Source of the DNA: Heterostelium multicystogenum
Lineage: Eukaryota; Evosea; Eumycetozoa; Acytosteliales; Acytosteliaceae
DNA: 64,000 nt
Direction of reading: 5' to 3'
Assembly (NCBI GenBank): GCA_003667245.1
Contig: RCNN01000092.1
Location: 58,614-122,613 of the forward strand
The translations under genes and the position numbers were made by a program. Shown piece by piece: positions 48,435-56,478 of the stretch. Numbering within the stretch: position 1 is the stretch's first letter; each line of letters begins with the position of its first letter. The notes under the pieces are model-generated. The model saw only the letters and a list, made by a program, of their open reading frames with translations, was not told the DNA's origin and did not search any database.

Positions 48435-49048
48435 TATTTGTCAGGCGAGAGTGAATCAATGAATGTATGTTCATGACACTGCTACCTCTTTCTAAAGCTG
48501 TGTATTGCACTCATAAGATAATTACAAATGAAATTAATAAACACAATCAAGAAAAATTGAAATTTTTATGCTACAAGTAAGAGGTTTTGTTCATTTAATC
48601 TTATTTATAACTTTTTGTTGGGATTCCAATGTTGAGTTTAATCCTTCTGTCTATTCTCTCTTTACTCTTCCGCTAAAACATCTATTGTTGCTTCACTGTT
48701 TAATATACAAGTCTCTAGTATTTCGGTTTTTTATAATCTATAATCTGGTTACTTTACTTCAAACATTATCTTCATTTTTAAGTTTGAAACCAATGCAAAA
48801 TCAATGTTCTAATGAGTGATTTCAAGTCATTTTATTTGATCTTTCTTCTTTCTTTAGTCACAAGAGGATTTGTAACGAAACAAAAGACTTGAAATTACTA
48901 AATAATATATTTCATGTCAATTAATAAATCATGGTCTTTGATTATACATTTCTTTAATTAATCAATGGTAGATAATGAATATGAAATATTAGATTTTGAT
49001 ACTTACTTAAAAATCTATTGCTAAAACATCTTATTTTGTTTGTTGTTG
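48435..49048. other. Intergenic DNA
   Basis: AT-rich spacer. A small plus ORF (48568-48819) has no family resemblance. It probably holds the FNIP gene promoter. Confidence 0.55.
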
Positions 49049-49472
49049 TTTTTTTTTTTTTTTTTTTTTTTTTTTTGTTATAACCATACAGTTGTTTATT
49101 TAAGGTAGGGTTTAGAAGCCTACAGATTTCTTTTTACAACCACAGGCCGGTTGTGATGACCATCATTTTATAGAGGCATGACTGCCTATTATTATTTGGA
49201 GCAAGGTGTTTCAACAGTGGACTGTTAAGTATTTCGAAGCGACAGAAGATTTTAAGAGTACACCAATGGTTTACGTAGTTGAGGGCTTCGCTTGTCAATT
49301 TACATATTCTTCATGGCGGGATGGTATCATACAGACTTGAAAGTTCATGGGTTCACTGGAAGTGTATGGGGAAAAACTGGAAAACCCGGGATTCGAACCC
49401 ACGACCCAAGGCGTCACAAGCAGACTACCATACCACATCAGCTATTCTGCCTTGGGCATCTGCCTTGGGCGG

Positions 49473-49473
<1 letters not shown>
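49049..49473 (-). mobile_element. SINE-like element, copy C
   Basis: Full-length like copy A: A-box-like and B-box sequences (B box near 49390-49402), the same body, and a tail of 28 T on the plus strand. Its 5' end shows a short duplication of GCCCAAGGCAG. It is inserted at the poly(A) end of the family B tail at 49474-49570. Same strand as the LINE and tRNA-His further up. Confidence 0.75.
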
Positions 49474-49511
<38 letters not shown>

Positions 49512-49584
49512 CATCCAGGTGATCATAATTTATTAATTAAATAATAAATGGTGAGGGTCAGAACCTCACAGTGTACTATATATA
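49474..49584 (-). repeat. Family B retroelement tail
   Basis: On the minus strand GGTTCTGACCCTCACCATTT, then ATCACCTGGATGATTA and about 35 A residues. It matches the unit behind tRNA-His copy 2 (18832-18892). It therefore probably lay behind tRNA-His copy 3 before the LINE inserted between them. Confidence 0.65.
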
Positions 49585-49707
49585 TATATTCACGACACAA
49601 AGGGACAGTCGTGATTGTCCGAAATATATTTTTTTTTTTTTTTTCATTTTTCCCGTTTTCCTGTTTTTTTTTTTTTTTTTTTTTTGTATTCATATCCAAA
49701 TGAAATA

Positions 49708-52700
49708 TTAATCTATAAATGAACGCGGGAGCGCCAGATTGGGGATATCGCAACCAGAGATGGTGAAAATGTTCCAGTCTTTTTTGAACTCATTGATAGC
49801 AACGGTGGTGGCTGGTTCAGCAGTGCCTTTGGAAGTCAGCGATAAACAGAGCTTATGGTAATTTATTGCAACCAAGTTTTTATAGTACTTGCTTGACAAC
49901 TTAGGAATGTTAGTGAAGTCAAGTGTCTTATCACCATACAGATTGTTGGACACCACTCTCCATATGGCTCTGATTATGCACGCGGTTAAATGCAGAAACG
50001 GCAGTTTGGTTCTCTTACCTGATTTGGTATTTATAAAAGAGATGTTAGTGATAGACCAGTTTAGGAGATTGTAACCGCAATATCTTCTATATTGATTCTT
50101 GATTTTTGATAGTAAAGTTAACCCAAAAAGAGCAATGCAACCAAAGAAATAATGGTCATATGGCTTTGAGTCTATTGAAAGACCACACAGGACACAGTTA
50201 TGCTCTTCCCTGAGATGGTTAATGGGGAGAGCGTGGGCGAAGAAACGGAATATAACGTCCCGACAGGCCGGACCTTTGATTTTGGCTATGTTCTTGAACT
50301 GCTCATCAAAAGAGAATCTAGTCAGCAGGGAAATGGTACTTTGACCATCAGTTCTTCTGATGTAAGGATGATCCTTCTTAAACAACTTCCCGTAGATTTC
50401 ACTGAGGCTAGGGAGTTCATTGCTTGGGAGGCGTATAGGGGAACCATGTCGAGTGTTTGAGGCTAGTTTGTCTCTAAACTCAAGCCAGGGAAGATAATAA
50501 GACTTAACGACGATGGGAAGGTCATCAACGTTGATTTTGTAGGCCTTGAGGTCGGCCACGAGGTTTTTCCAATTTTTGAAATAACCAAAGTTTTTGTCCG
50601 AACCAAGGACTCTGTTGAAAACCCATATTTTATAGGCCTTCGATCTGAGCCTAAGGTCAAAGAGGTTAAAACCACCAACCTCCCAAGGGAAGCAAGACCG
50701 GTCGGAGGCCATTAAAGTTATGAAATTTGAAGATACAATCCTAGAGGAAGAGAAAAACCAATTAATCAGTTTGTTTAATTTTGTAAAATCTTCGTCCGAC
50801 GGAGACTCCAGGTAGAGATGATAGAAGAGCTTAGGCAAAACATATGAGTTAATGATGGCCGACCTAGCCCTAAGGGTTAGTGAAGGTCTTTTGAATAGGG
50901 AGACATCAGCTTTGATTTGATTAATGAGAGTACTTAGCTTAGATTCGTGACCTTTGGACCCAAACATCACCCCAAGGTAGCGCTCATTGGTAGTGGAGAC
51001 AGGGAAAGGCGACATGGATACATCAATACCATTGAGAGGGATAACTGTACACTTGGATGGGTTGATCCTAGCAGATGTGGCTAGTTTAAATTTATCAAAC
51101 CAACCAAGCACCAGGTCGAGCTCTTCGAAAGAGGAGTTGAGGGAGGCGGTGTCGTCTGCGAATTGGAGGAGCTTCACAAGGTCAACAACCGAGGGAGGAC
51201 CAATACGCCTTGTTGGAGATGGGCCGGACTTAAGACCGACAATATTCTTGTCAGCCAGAATGGCTCTAGCCAGGGCCTCAATGACCAAAACAAAAAGGGA
51301 GGCTGATATCGGGTCACCTTGTTTGGTGCCTCTATTGATTTTGAAGAAGTCTGTTGGAAACCCATTAACTAAGACATTAGCAAGCGAGTTTCTGAGCATG
51401 GCCATAATGAGCTTAACGAATGGAGCAGGTATCTTAACATGGTGCAGCACTCTTTCAATGGAGTCATGAGTGACAGAGTCAAAAGCCTTAAGCAAGTCAA
51501 AAAGGGTAATGATGGCCTGTATATTTCCCTGCTTAGCAGCCTCAATGATTTCTTTTAGGAGTATAGTATTATCATGAATAAGTCTACCTGGGACGAATCC
51601 ATTTTGGAACACATTGATTACTGCGTGCAGCACAGGTTCCAGCCTTTTGGTGACTATTTTACTCAACAGTTTGTAGTCAACATTAAGGAGAGTGATAGGC
51701 CGCCGGTTATCAATGCTAAGCTTGTCACCTTTCTTAAAAATGGTGGTAATAGATCCCATCTTAAACCTGTCCGGCATGGACTCAGGAGATTTGAGTAGGT
51801 CATTGAAAACACCAGTAAGAACGGGCGAGAGAACTTCCGAGAATGAGGAGTAGAAGGCACCTGTAAGACCGTCAGGCCCTGGCGACTTGGAAGGATCTGT
51901 AGACCGAATTGCTTCCATAACCTCATCTACCGATATTGGCTGACAGCGGAATAATTGGGAAACATGAGGTTCAATAATCCAGTGTTTCAGCAGTTCATCG
52001 TGAACCGAAGAGTCACAATCCGCCTCGGTGTATAAGTTCTTGTAATAAGTAAAGAAGGCATCACTAACTTCAAGAGGCTGGTTAACCACTGAGCCGGTTG
52101 CAGGATGCCTGATTTCGCCTATAGGAGGCTCAGACATTCTTCTCTTTAGGGCACGGGTGAGGGACAATGAGGGGTATTCGCCAGATATTAGATCATCATT
52201 AAATCTGGCACAGTACAACATATTCTTTTTCTCTATCAAGTCATCAAGTTCTGCTTTTATGGAGCAGTACTCTTCTGAGGCGGGAGGAAGCTCAGAGAGC
52301 CTCATATTTAAATGGTGAATGCTATTAATAGTGGATCTCTGTACAATCTTTTGAAGTTTAGCAATAGATTTCGCCAACTTACTTTTGACGCTGAGCCACC
52401 TGTTACAGGACCACTCAGCGTTACCATTAGATAAAAAGCCTGTAACATAAGTCCTAACCTTGCTATCAGAGAGGACATTTTTGTCAAGTACCCATCTTTT
52501 ACCACACTTGATTGGAGGTTCAAGCCTAAGCGAGCGCAAGATGATAGGGCAGTGATCAGATTTGGTGTGATTGAGCCTGGACAAGACAGAGCCTTGACAC
52601 ATGCTGCTGTTGACATAGAGTCTGTCAAGTCTGCGGCTGACTTCCTTGGGGAGTCCATGAATGGAGCACTTCCAAGTAGACAAGTTAGTCGCAGCACCAG

Positions 52701-53244
52701 TGTCAACTAAACCATGGTAGGAAGCAATGGACTCAACAAGGAAAGACAATTCGTCATGATCATTATCAACCGACCACATGGGATCAGAAGGGGAAAGAGA
52801 GTTGAAATCGCCAGCTATGACATCGATTTTGTGGTCAAACAAGACGTCCAAGCTAGCCAGTTTTTCAGCAAAACTATTTCTGCAGGCAAGAGTAGCAGGA
52901 GCATAGATTGCCAGGATATTAAGGGAGTGACCAGAGTGGGAAGCGCTAACTAAGAGGTAGCGACCATCAGGGTCAGAAGCCAGTAACTTGAGGGTAGAAG
53001 ACCCTCCTAGTCTGGAAGTTTTAACTACAGCGACGCCTGTACCTCTACCATTAGCGGTGAGGACAATACGATCTTTGTAGTTGTTAAGGAGGCAATGATT
53101 ACTAGCCTCACCGTTGAGTTCGGTGAGTACTGCGTAATCACAGCCAAAGGAGTCCAGGTGTTTTTTAACGGTGCTGGAGGAATCAGGCTGCGAGGCCCCC
53201 TGGACATTCCATACAGCAACGGTGACCTTCGACGGGTAACTCAT
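49708..53244 (-). CDS. LINE ORF2: endonuclease-reverse transcriptase
   Basis: 1178 residues, one open frame. The N-terminus is an APE-type (EEP) endonuclease: VAVWNVQGASQ, VIAGDFNS, SRRLDRLYVNSS, SDHCPI. The reverse transcriptase has SPGPDGLTGAFY, ITTIFKKGD, NRRPITLLNVDYKLLSKI, LFDLLKAFDSV, RGTKQGDPISASLF, FADDTASL (catalytic FADD) and YLGVMFG. The C-terminus carries a CVLCGLS...H..FGC zinc-binding module. This is L1/TRE-clade organisation. The start ATG overlaps the stop of ORF1 as ATGA. It works by nicking target DNA and priming cDNA synthesis from its own RNA. All key residues are present, so it may be active. Confidence 0.95.
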   Translation of the reverse strand: MSYPSKVTVAVWNVQGASQPDSSSTVKKHLDSFGCDYAVLTELNGEASNHCLLNNYKDRIVLTANGRGTGVAVVKTSRLGGSSTLKLLASDPDGRYLLVSASHSGHSLNILAIYAPATLACRNSFAEKLASLDVLFDHKIDVIAGDFNSLSPSDPMWSVDNDHDELSFLVESIASYHGLVDTGAATNLSTWKCSIHGLPKEVSRRLDRLYVNSSMCQGSVLSRLNHTKSDHCPIILRSLRLEPPIKCGKRWVLDKNVLSDSKVRTYVTGFLSNGNAEWSCNRWLSVKSKLAKSIAKLQKIVQRSTINSIHHLNMRLSELPPASEEYCSIKAELDDLIEKKNMLYCARFNDDLISGEYPSLSLTRALKRRMSEPPIGEIRHPATGSVVNQPLEVSDAFFTYYKNLYTEADCDSSVHDELLKHWIIEPHVSQLFRCQPISVDEVMEAIRSTDPSKSPGPDGLTGAFYSSFSEVLSPVLTGVFNDLLKSPESMPDRFKMGSITTIFKKGDKLSIDNRRPITLLNVDYKLLSKIVTKRLEPVLHAVINVFQNGFVPGRLIHDNTILLKEIIEAAKQGNIQAIITLFDLLKAFDSVTHDSIERVLHHVKIPAPFVKLIMAMLRNSLANVLVNGFPTDFFKINRGTKQGDPISASLFVLVIEALARAILADKNIVGLKSGPSPTRRIGPPSVVDLVKLLQFADDTASLNSSFEELDLVLGWFDKFKLATSARINPSKCTVIPLNGIDVSMSPFPVSTTNERYLGVMFGSKGHESKLSTLINQIKADVSLFKRPSLTLRARSAIINSYVLPKLFYHLYLESPSDEDFTKLNKLINWFFSSSRIVSSNFITLMASDRSCFPWEVGGFNLFDLRLRSKAYKIWVFNRVLGSDKNFGYFKNWKNLVADLKAYKINVDDLPIVVKSYYLPWLEFRDKLASNTRHGSPIRLPSNELPSLSEIYGKLFKKDHPYIRRTDGQSTISLLTRFSFDEQFKNIAKIKGPACRDVIFRFFAHALPINHLREEHNCVLCGLSIDSKPYDHYFFGCIALFGLTLLSKIKNQYRRYCGYNLLNWSITNISFINTKSGKRTKLPFLHLTACIIRAIWRVVSNNLYGDKTLDFTNIPKLSSKYYKNLVAINYHKLCLSLTSKGTAEPATTVAINEFKKDWNIFTISGCDIPNLALPRSFID

Positions 53245-54428
53245 TGGGAAGGAGTCTTTTTCCTAGTGAGCAGGGGTTTATTCCTCTTCACCTGATGCTT
53301 CACATCAGCAGGAGTAGAGGTTGGTATTACCCTTTTACTAGAATCCTTGTAGGGGGTAGCAGCCAGAGGACATAAGGGATCAGCCTCCACATCGCTAGAG
53401 CAAGACTCATCAGAGTTGTCCAAGTCCAGACCAGTGTCGCAAGACACCGGAATGGCCGAATATACTCCCGAGGAGGTAGGACTGACAGATGGAAGAGAGA
53501 CATTACTAGAGTGGTACACTACCACATCGGAAGCGGCAGAAGATTGAGAGACAGTTATAGGAGAAGAGGCAGTCCCCGTGACTGGGGCACCAGAAGTGGA
53601 TGAGATGACAGAGGAGACGGACTCCGCTGCGGCAACCGGAAAGTCAGGTGTTAGATTAGAACCACGAGGGGCCATCTCAGAGGAGATACTAAGCTCAACC
53701 GCCGATGTATCCATAACATCTTGGAGGTCAGAGGGTGAGTTACTGCCGCGGCCATCAACAGCCACAGCTGGTACTTTGTTAGTGGTATTCAATTTGCCTC
53801 CGGCACCAGGTCCTTTAGCCTGGACAGCGACAGTCGTAGAAGTACCTTTGGATTTAACGTGGGGCTGGAACTTTATGATTCTAACCCTAAAGTAATCTTT
53901 ATATTCGCCCAAGGCCATTGCAGTCTCGGCACTAGGGCAAACAGAAGCTCTGTCGAAAAGAGCCGTGATGAATACCTTGTCCTTAACCCTGGCAAAGGAG
54001 TAACAGACAGGAATAGCATCAAAATCATTGAGGTTATCCAGTACGAAGTCCTCAGAGTCAGTCTCCAAGTACAGATGGAGGTAGTGATGGGACGGGAAGA
54101 AGATTTCAGGCTTGCAAGAGGGGACTTCGAAGTTCGTTTCTCTGAAATCGTAAAAACTTTTGCAGTTTTCAGAGAAACTTTTTTTCTCCATTTTGGCAAC
54201 AACCGTGACACCTTTCGAGCTTCCAGCCTTACTGTTGATAGGCCTGGGATCAACAAGGAACGACCTCAACTTGTCGAGGATACCGGTGTTGTATGAGCCA
54301 GCGTTCCTGAAGTAGACTCTCACCATGACATAATCAGGAATGAAGAGCTGCTTGTGAGTGCCAAGGAAGCGAGCTTTGGGCTTGATGGAATCAAAGAGCT
54401 TTGCGAAATTAAGCCCCTCAGATCCCAT
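53241..54428 (-). CDS. LINE ORF1 protein
   Basis: About 395 residues if started at MGSEGLNFAKLFDS (54428); an upstream in-frame Met at 54569 would add 47 hydrophobic residues that look like 5' UTR. The first 200 residues are folded (DYVMVRVYFRNAGSY, YLHLYLETDSEDFVLDNLND, RVRIIKFQPHV). The rest is Ser/Thr/Pro-rich with a basic end (KHQVKRNKPLLTRKKTP). Retrotransposon ORF1 products bind element RNA, and the TRE type also interacts with TFIIIB components. I cannot see such a motif directly. No zinc knuckle was found. Confidence 0.8.
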   Translation of the reverse strand: MGSEGLNFAKLFDSIKPKARFLGTHKQLFIPDYVMVRVYFRNAGSYNTGILDKLRSFLVDPRPINSKAGSSKGVTVVAKMEKKSFSENCKSFYDFRETNFEVPSCKPEIFFPSHHYLHLYLETDSEDFVLDNLNDFDAIPVCYSFARVKDKVFITALFDRASVCPSAETAMALGEYKDYFRVRIIKFQPHVKSKGTSTTVAVQAKGPGAGGKLNTTNKVPAVAVDGRGSNSPSDLQDVMDTSAVELSISSEMAPRGSNLTPDFPVAAAESVSSVISSTSGAPVTGTASSPITVSQSSAASDVVVYHSSNVSLPSVSPTSSGVYSAIPVSCDTGLDLDNSDESCSSDVEADPLCPLAATPYKDSSKRVIPTSTPADVKHQVKRNKPLLTRKKTPSQ

Positions 54429-54718
54429 TGTAAGTATTAGAATAACACTACCAAGGATACACGAGGATACACCTTGGATACGCAGAAAGGATGAAGATTG
54501 ATTGTGGATAGAAAGTAAGCAGATAGAGGATACAAATATTATATAAACCCGATGACCAAGCGAAAACAAATGAATCCAGCCTAGCTTGTCACTATAACAC
54601 TAAAACAAGACTAACGCTACAAGGATGACAATAAATAGGAACAGATAATAACTTTATATGTATATATATATAAATCGGGTAAAGAGGTGAAGTAACGGCT
54701 TTTGTTGTTGTATATTCA

Positions 54719-54728
54719 CCGCACGCGG
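54719..54728. other. GC-rich near-palindrome 3' of tRNA-His copy 3
   Basis: CCGCACGCGG on plus, 22 nt from the tRNA 3' end. It abuts the proposed LINE target-site duplication. One base from the CCGCATGCGG behind copy 1. Confidence 0.55.
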
Positions 54729-54750
54729 GAACTAAAATTACAAAATTAAG

Positions 54751-54821
54751 TGCTTTGACCTGGAATCGAACCAGGGTTAGGAGGACCACAACCTCATGTA
54801 CTGCCACTATACGATCAAAGC
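54751..54821 (-). tRNA. tRNA-His (GTG), copy 3
   Basis: Reverse complement identical to the copies at 9171 and 18687 over all 71 nt. A TTTT run occurs about 10 nt downstream. The LINE follows in the same direction. Confidence 0.95.
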
Positions 54822-55281
54822 GATTTTGGTGTGACTATATTTTTTTCTTGTAATAATATTATTCCATTTTAATTCAAATAATTCATTATTGGTGCCTAGA
54901 TAGATAGATCATCTATTCTCTATAGTTTCCTATGAAATATATTAAATAACTCTAATAATTCTAAATTGTAAAATATTTTTAAAACTTATTGAATTGTTCT
55001 TTCACAAATAGGGTATTGAGGTTACATAGATAATTTTATGCAGTTTCTTTCTTTTGCCAATTTCTCTCAAAAATTGAAGATTTAATTTCATTTTTAATAA
55101 ATTGTTTTTTTATTTATTTATTAATAATTTGGTTGAGTACAGTATAAATCAATTTTATTAAATATAATCTTATCAATTTACTATTTTATTTATTTGTAAC
55201 GATATTAAGTATATTATATCATATTATAATATAATATTAAAGTTTATTTTTGTATATTTAAGAGATATATAGTTTGTTAAA
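54822..55281. other. Intergenic DNA
   Basis: Very AT-rich spacer between divergent tRNA-His and CHMP1; promoter of CHMP1. Nothing else seen. Confidence 0.6.
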
Positions 55282-55984
55282 ATGGAAAGTAAGTAATCTT
55301 GAGTGATGCTTGATTTCGAATCATTAATCAATCGTTGATTCGTTGATTGATTGTGATTGTTAGTTGCGGTTGACGAACACATGAACTAACTTAACTTGTC
55401 ATCCATTAGATCAATTATTTCAATTAAAGTTTACCTCTAAACAGTTAGAGAGACAATCAAAGAATCAGAGCAGAATGAAAAGACACAAAAGCTAAAGTTG
55501 AAGAAAGCCATCGAACAGGGTAATATGGATGGTGCTAGAATATATGCACAGAACGCCATTCGTGAAAAGAATCAATCATTGAATTACTTGAGATTGGCAT
55601 CTAGAATCGATGCTGTTGCATCACGAGTAGAAACTGCTATCAGAATGAAATCGGTCACAGGTTCAATGGCAAACATTGTCAAGTCAATGGAAAAATCAAA
55701 TGCGTTCAATGGATCTCGAAAAGATTACTCAAGTGATGGATCAATTCGAGAGACAATTTGAAGATCTCGATGTACAATCAGTCTATGTAGAGAACGCAAT
55801 GAACCAAACAACCACACTTTCAACACCAGCCGATCAAGTAGATCTTCTTATTTCACAAGTAGCCGACGAGCACGGTCTCAATGTCGGTATGCAAATGGGT
55901 GCAGTTCCTCTTCCGAGAAAGTACACACAAGTTGAAACCGATGAACTTACTGAAAGACTTAATAAGTTTGTATTGTTATTATGA
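55282..55984 (+). CDS. chmp1: ESCRT-III subunit CHMP1
   Basis: A seven-base first exon (ATGGAAA) and a GTAAGT...TTAG intron (55289-55409) give MENQLFQLKFTSKQLERQSK. Then KKAIEQGNMDGARIYAQNAI, RLASRIDAVASRVETAIRMK, MDLEKITQVMDQFERQFEDL and the C-terminal MIM1-type TDELTERLNKF. Length about 193 residues, normal for CHMP1/Did2. CHMP1 recruits VPS4 and works in multivesicular body formation, abscission and nuclear envelope sealing. Two one-base gaps in A runs (near 55461 and at 55691-55695) break the frame; both fall inside conserved sequence, so indel errors are likely. Tail to tail with the kinesin gene. Confidence 0.93.
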
Positions 55985-56478
55985 AAGAAATGTAAGGGAA
56001 TACTGATACTAATATATATATCTTAATTTTTAAAGATTGAAACAAAAGAATTAAACGTTTAAATATATTTGTTAAATTAATAATTATCTCCAATCCGTTT
56101 ACCCAACCTTCAAAACAACAACCATTCCATTTTTTTTCAGACAAACATAACAACAACCTGCCTACCATACAATTTCATTTAACAATATCTATAATATAAT
56201 ATAAATTATGTATTTGTAAATTTATCAAATAAGAAAAGAATACTTTAATCAATGAATATTTAATCATGATCAAGGTCCGGACTGGATTTGACCGGATTGG
56301 TATGAGACTCTTAATCCCAAAGATGTTGTTGTTTTTTTAATTAACTTTAATTTATTTACATTTTGTTATAATAAAAAGATAATCTTGTCTAACTTGTTAT
56401 ATTTAGATGTGATTGATTTCGGTATTTAACACTAATTAGTTCAACTCGAATTTAATTACTGATTTCAATTTACTTCTT
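55985..56478. other. Intergenic DNA between convergent genes
   Basis: AT-rich 3' flank of both CHMP1 and the kinesin. No coding signal; A/T-rich tracts may serve as poly(A) signals. Confidence 0.55.

Larger units (their letters stand above)
49594..54710 (-). mobile_element. Intact two-ORF LINE 40 nt downstream of tRNA-His
   Basis: About 5.1 kb on the minus strand with two open ORFs, A-rich stretches after ORF2 (49629-49645 and 49662-49685 as T runs on plus), and no LTRs. Its 5' end lies about 40 nt beyond the 3' end of tRNA-His copy 3, same orientation, as known for dictyostelid TRE3-type elements. TATATTCAC occurs at 49585-49593 and 54711-54719 and may be the target-site duplication. Alternatively the true 3' end is the A run at 49629, in which case the duplication is only about 4-5 bp. 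GC content is above that of host genes. Confidence 0.85.

Noticed and set aside
49049..54710. LTR retrotransposon or DIRS-type element
   Set aside because: No terminal repeats, no integrase or tyrosine recombinase; APE endonuclease plus poly(A)-type tail mark a non-LTR element.
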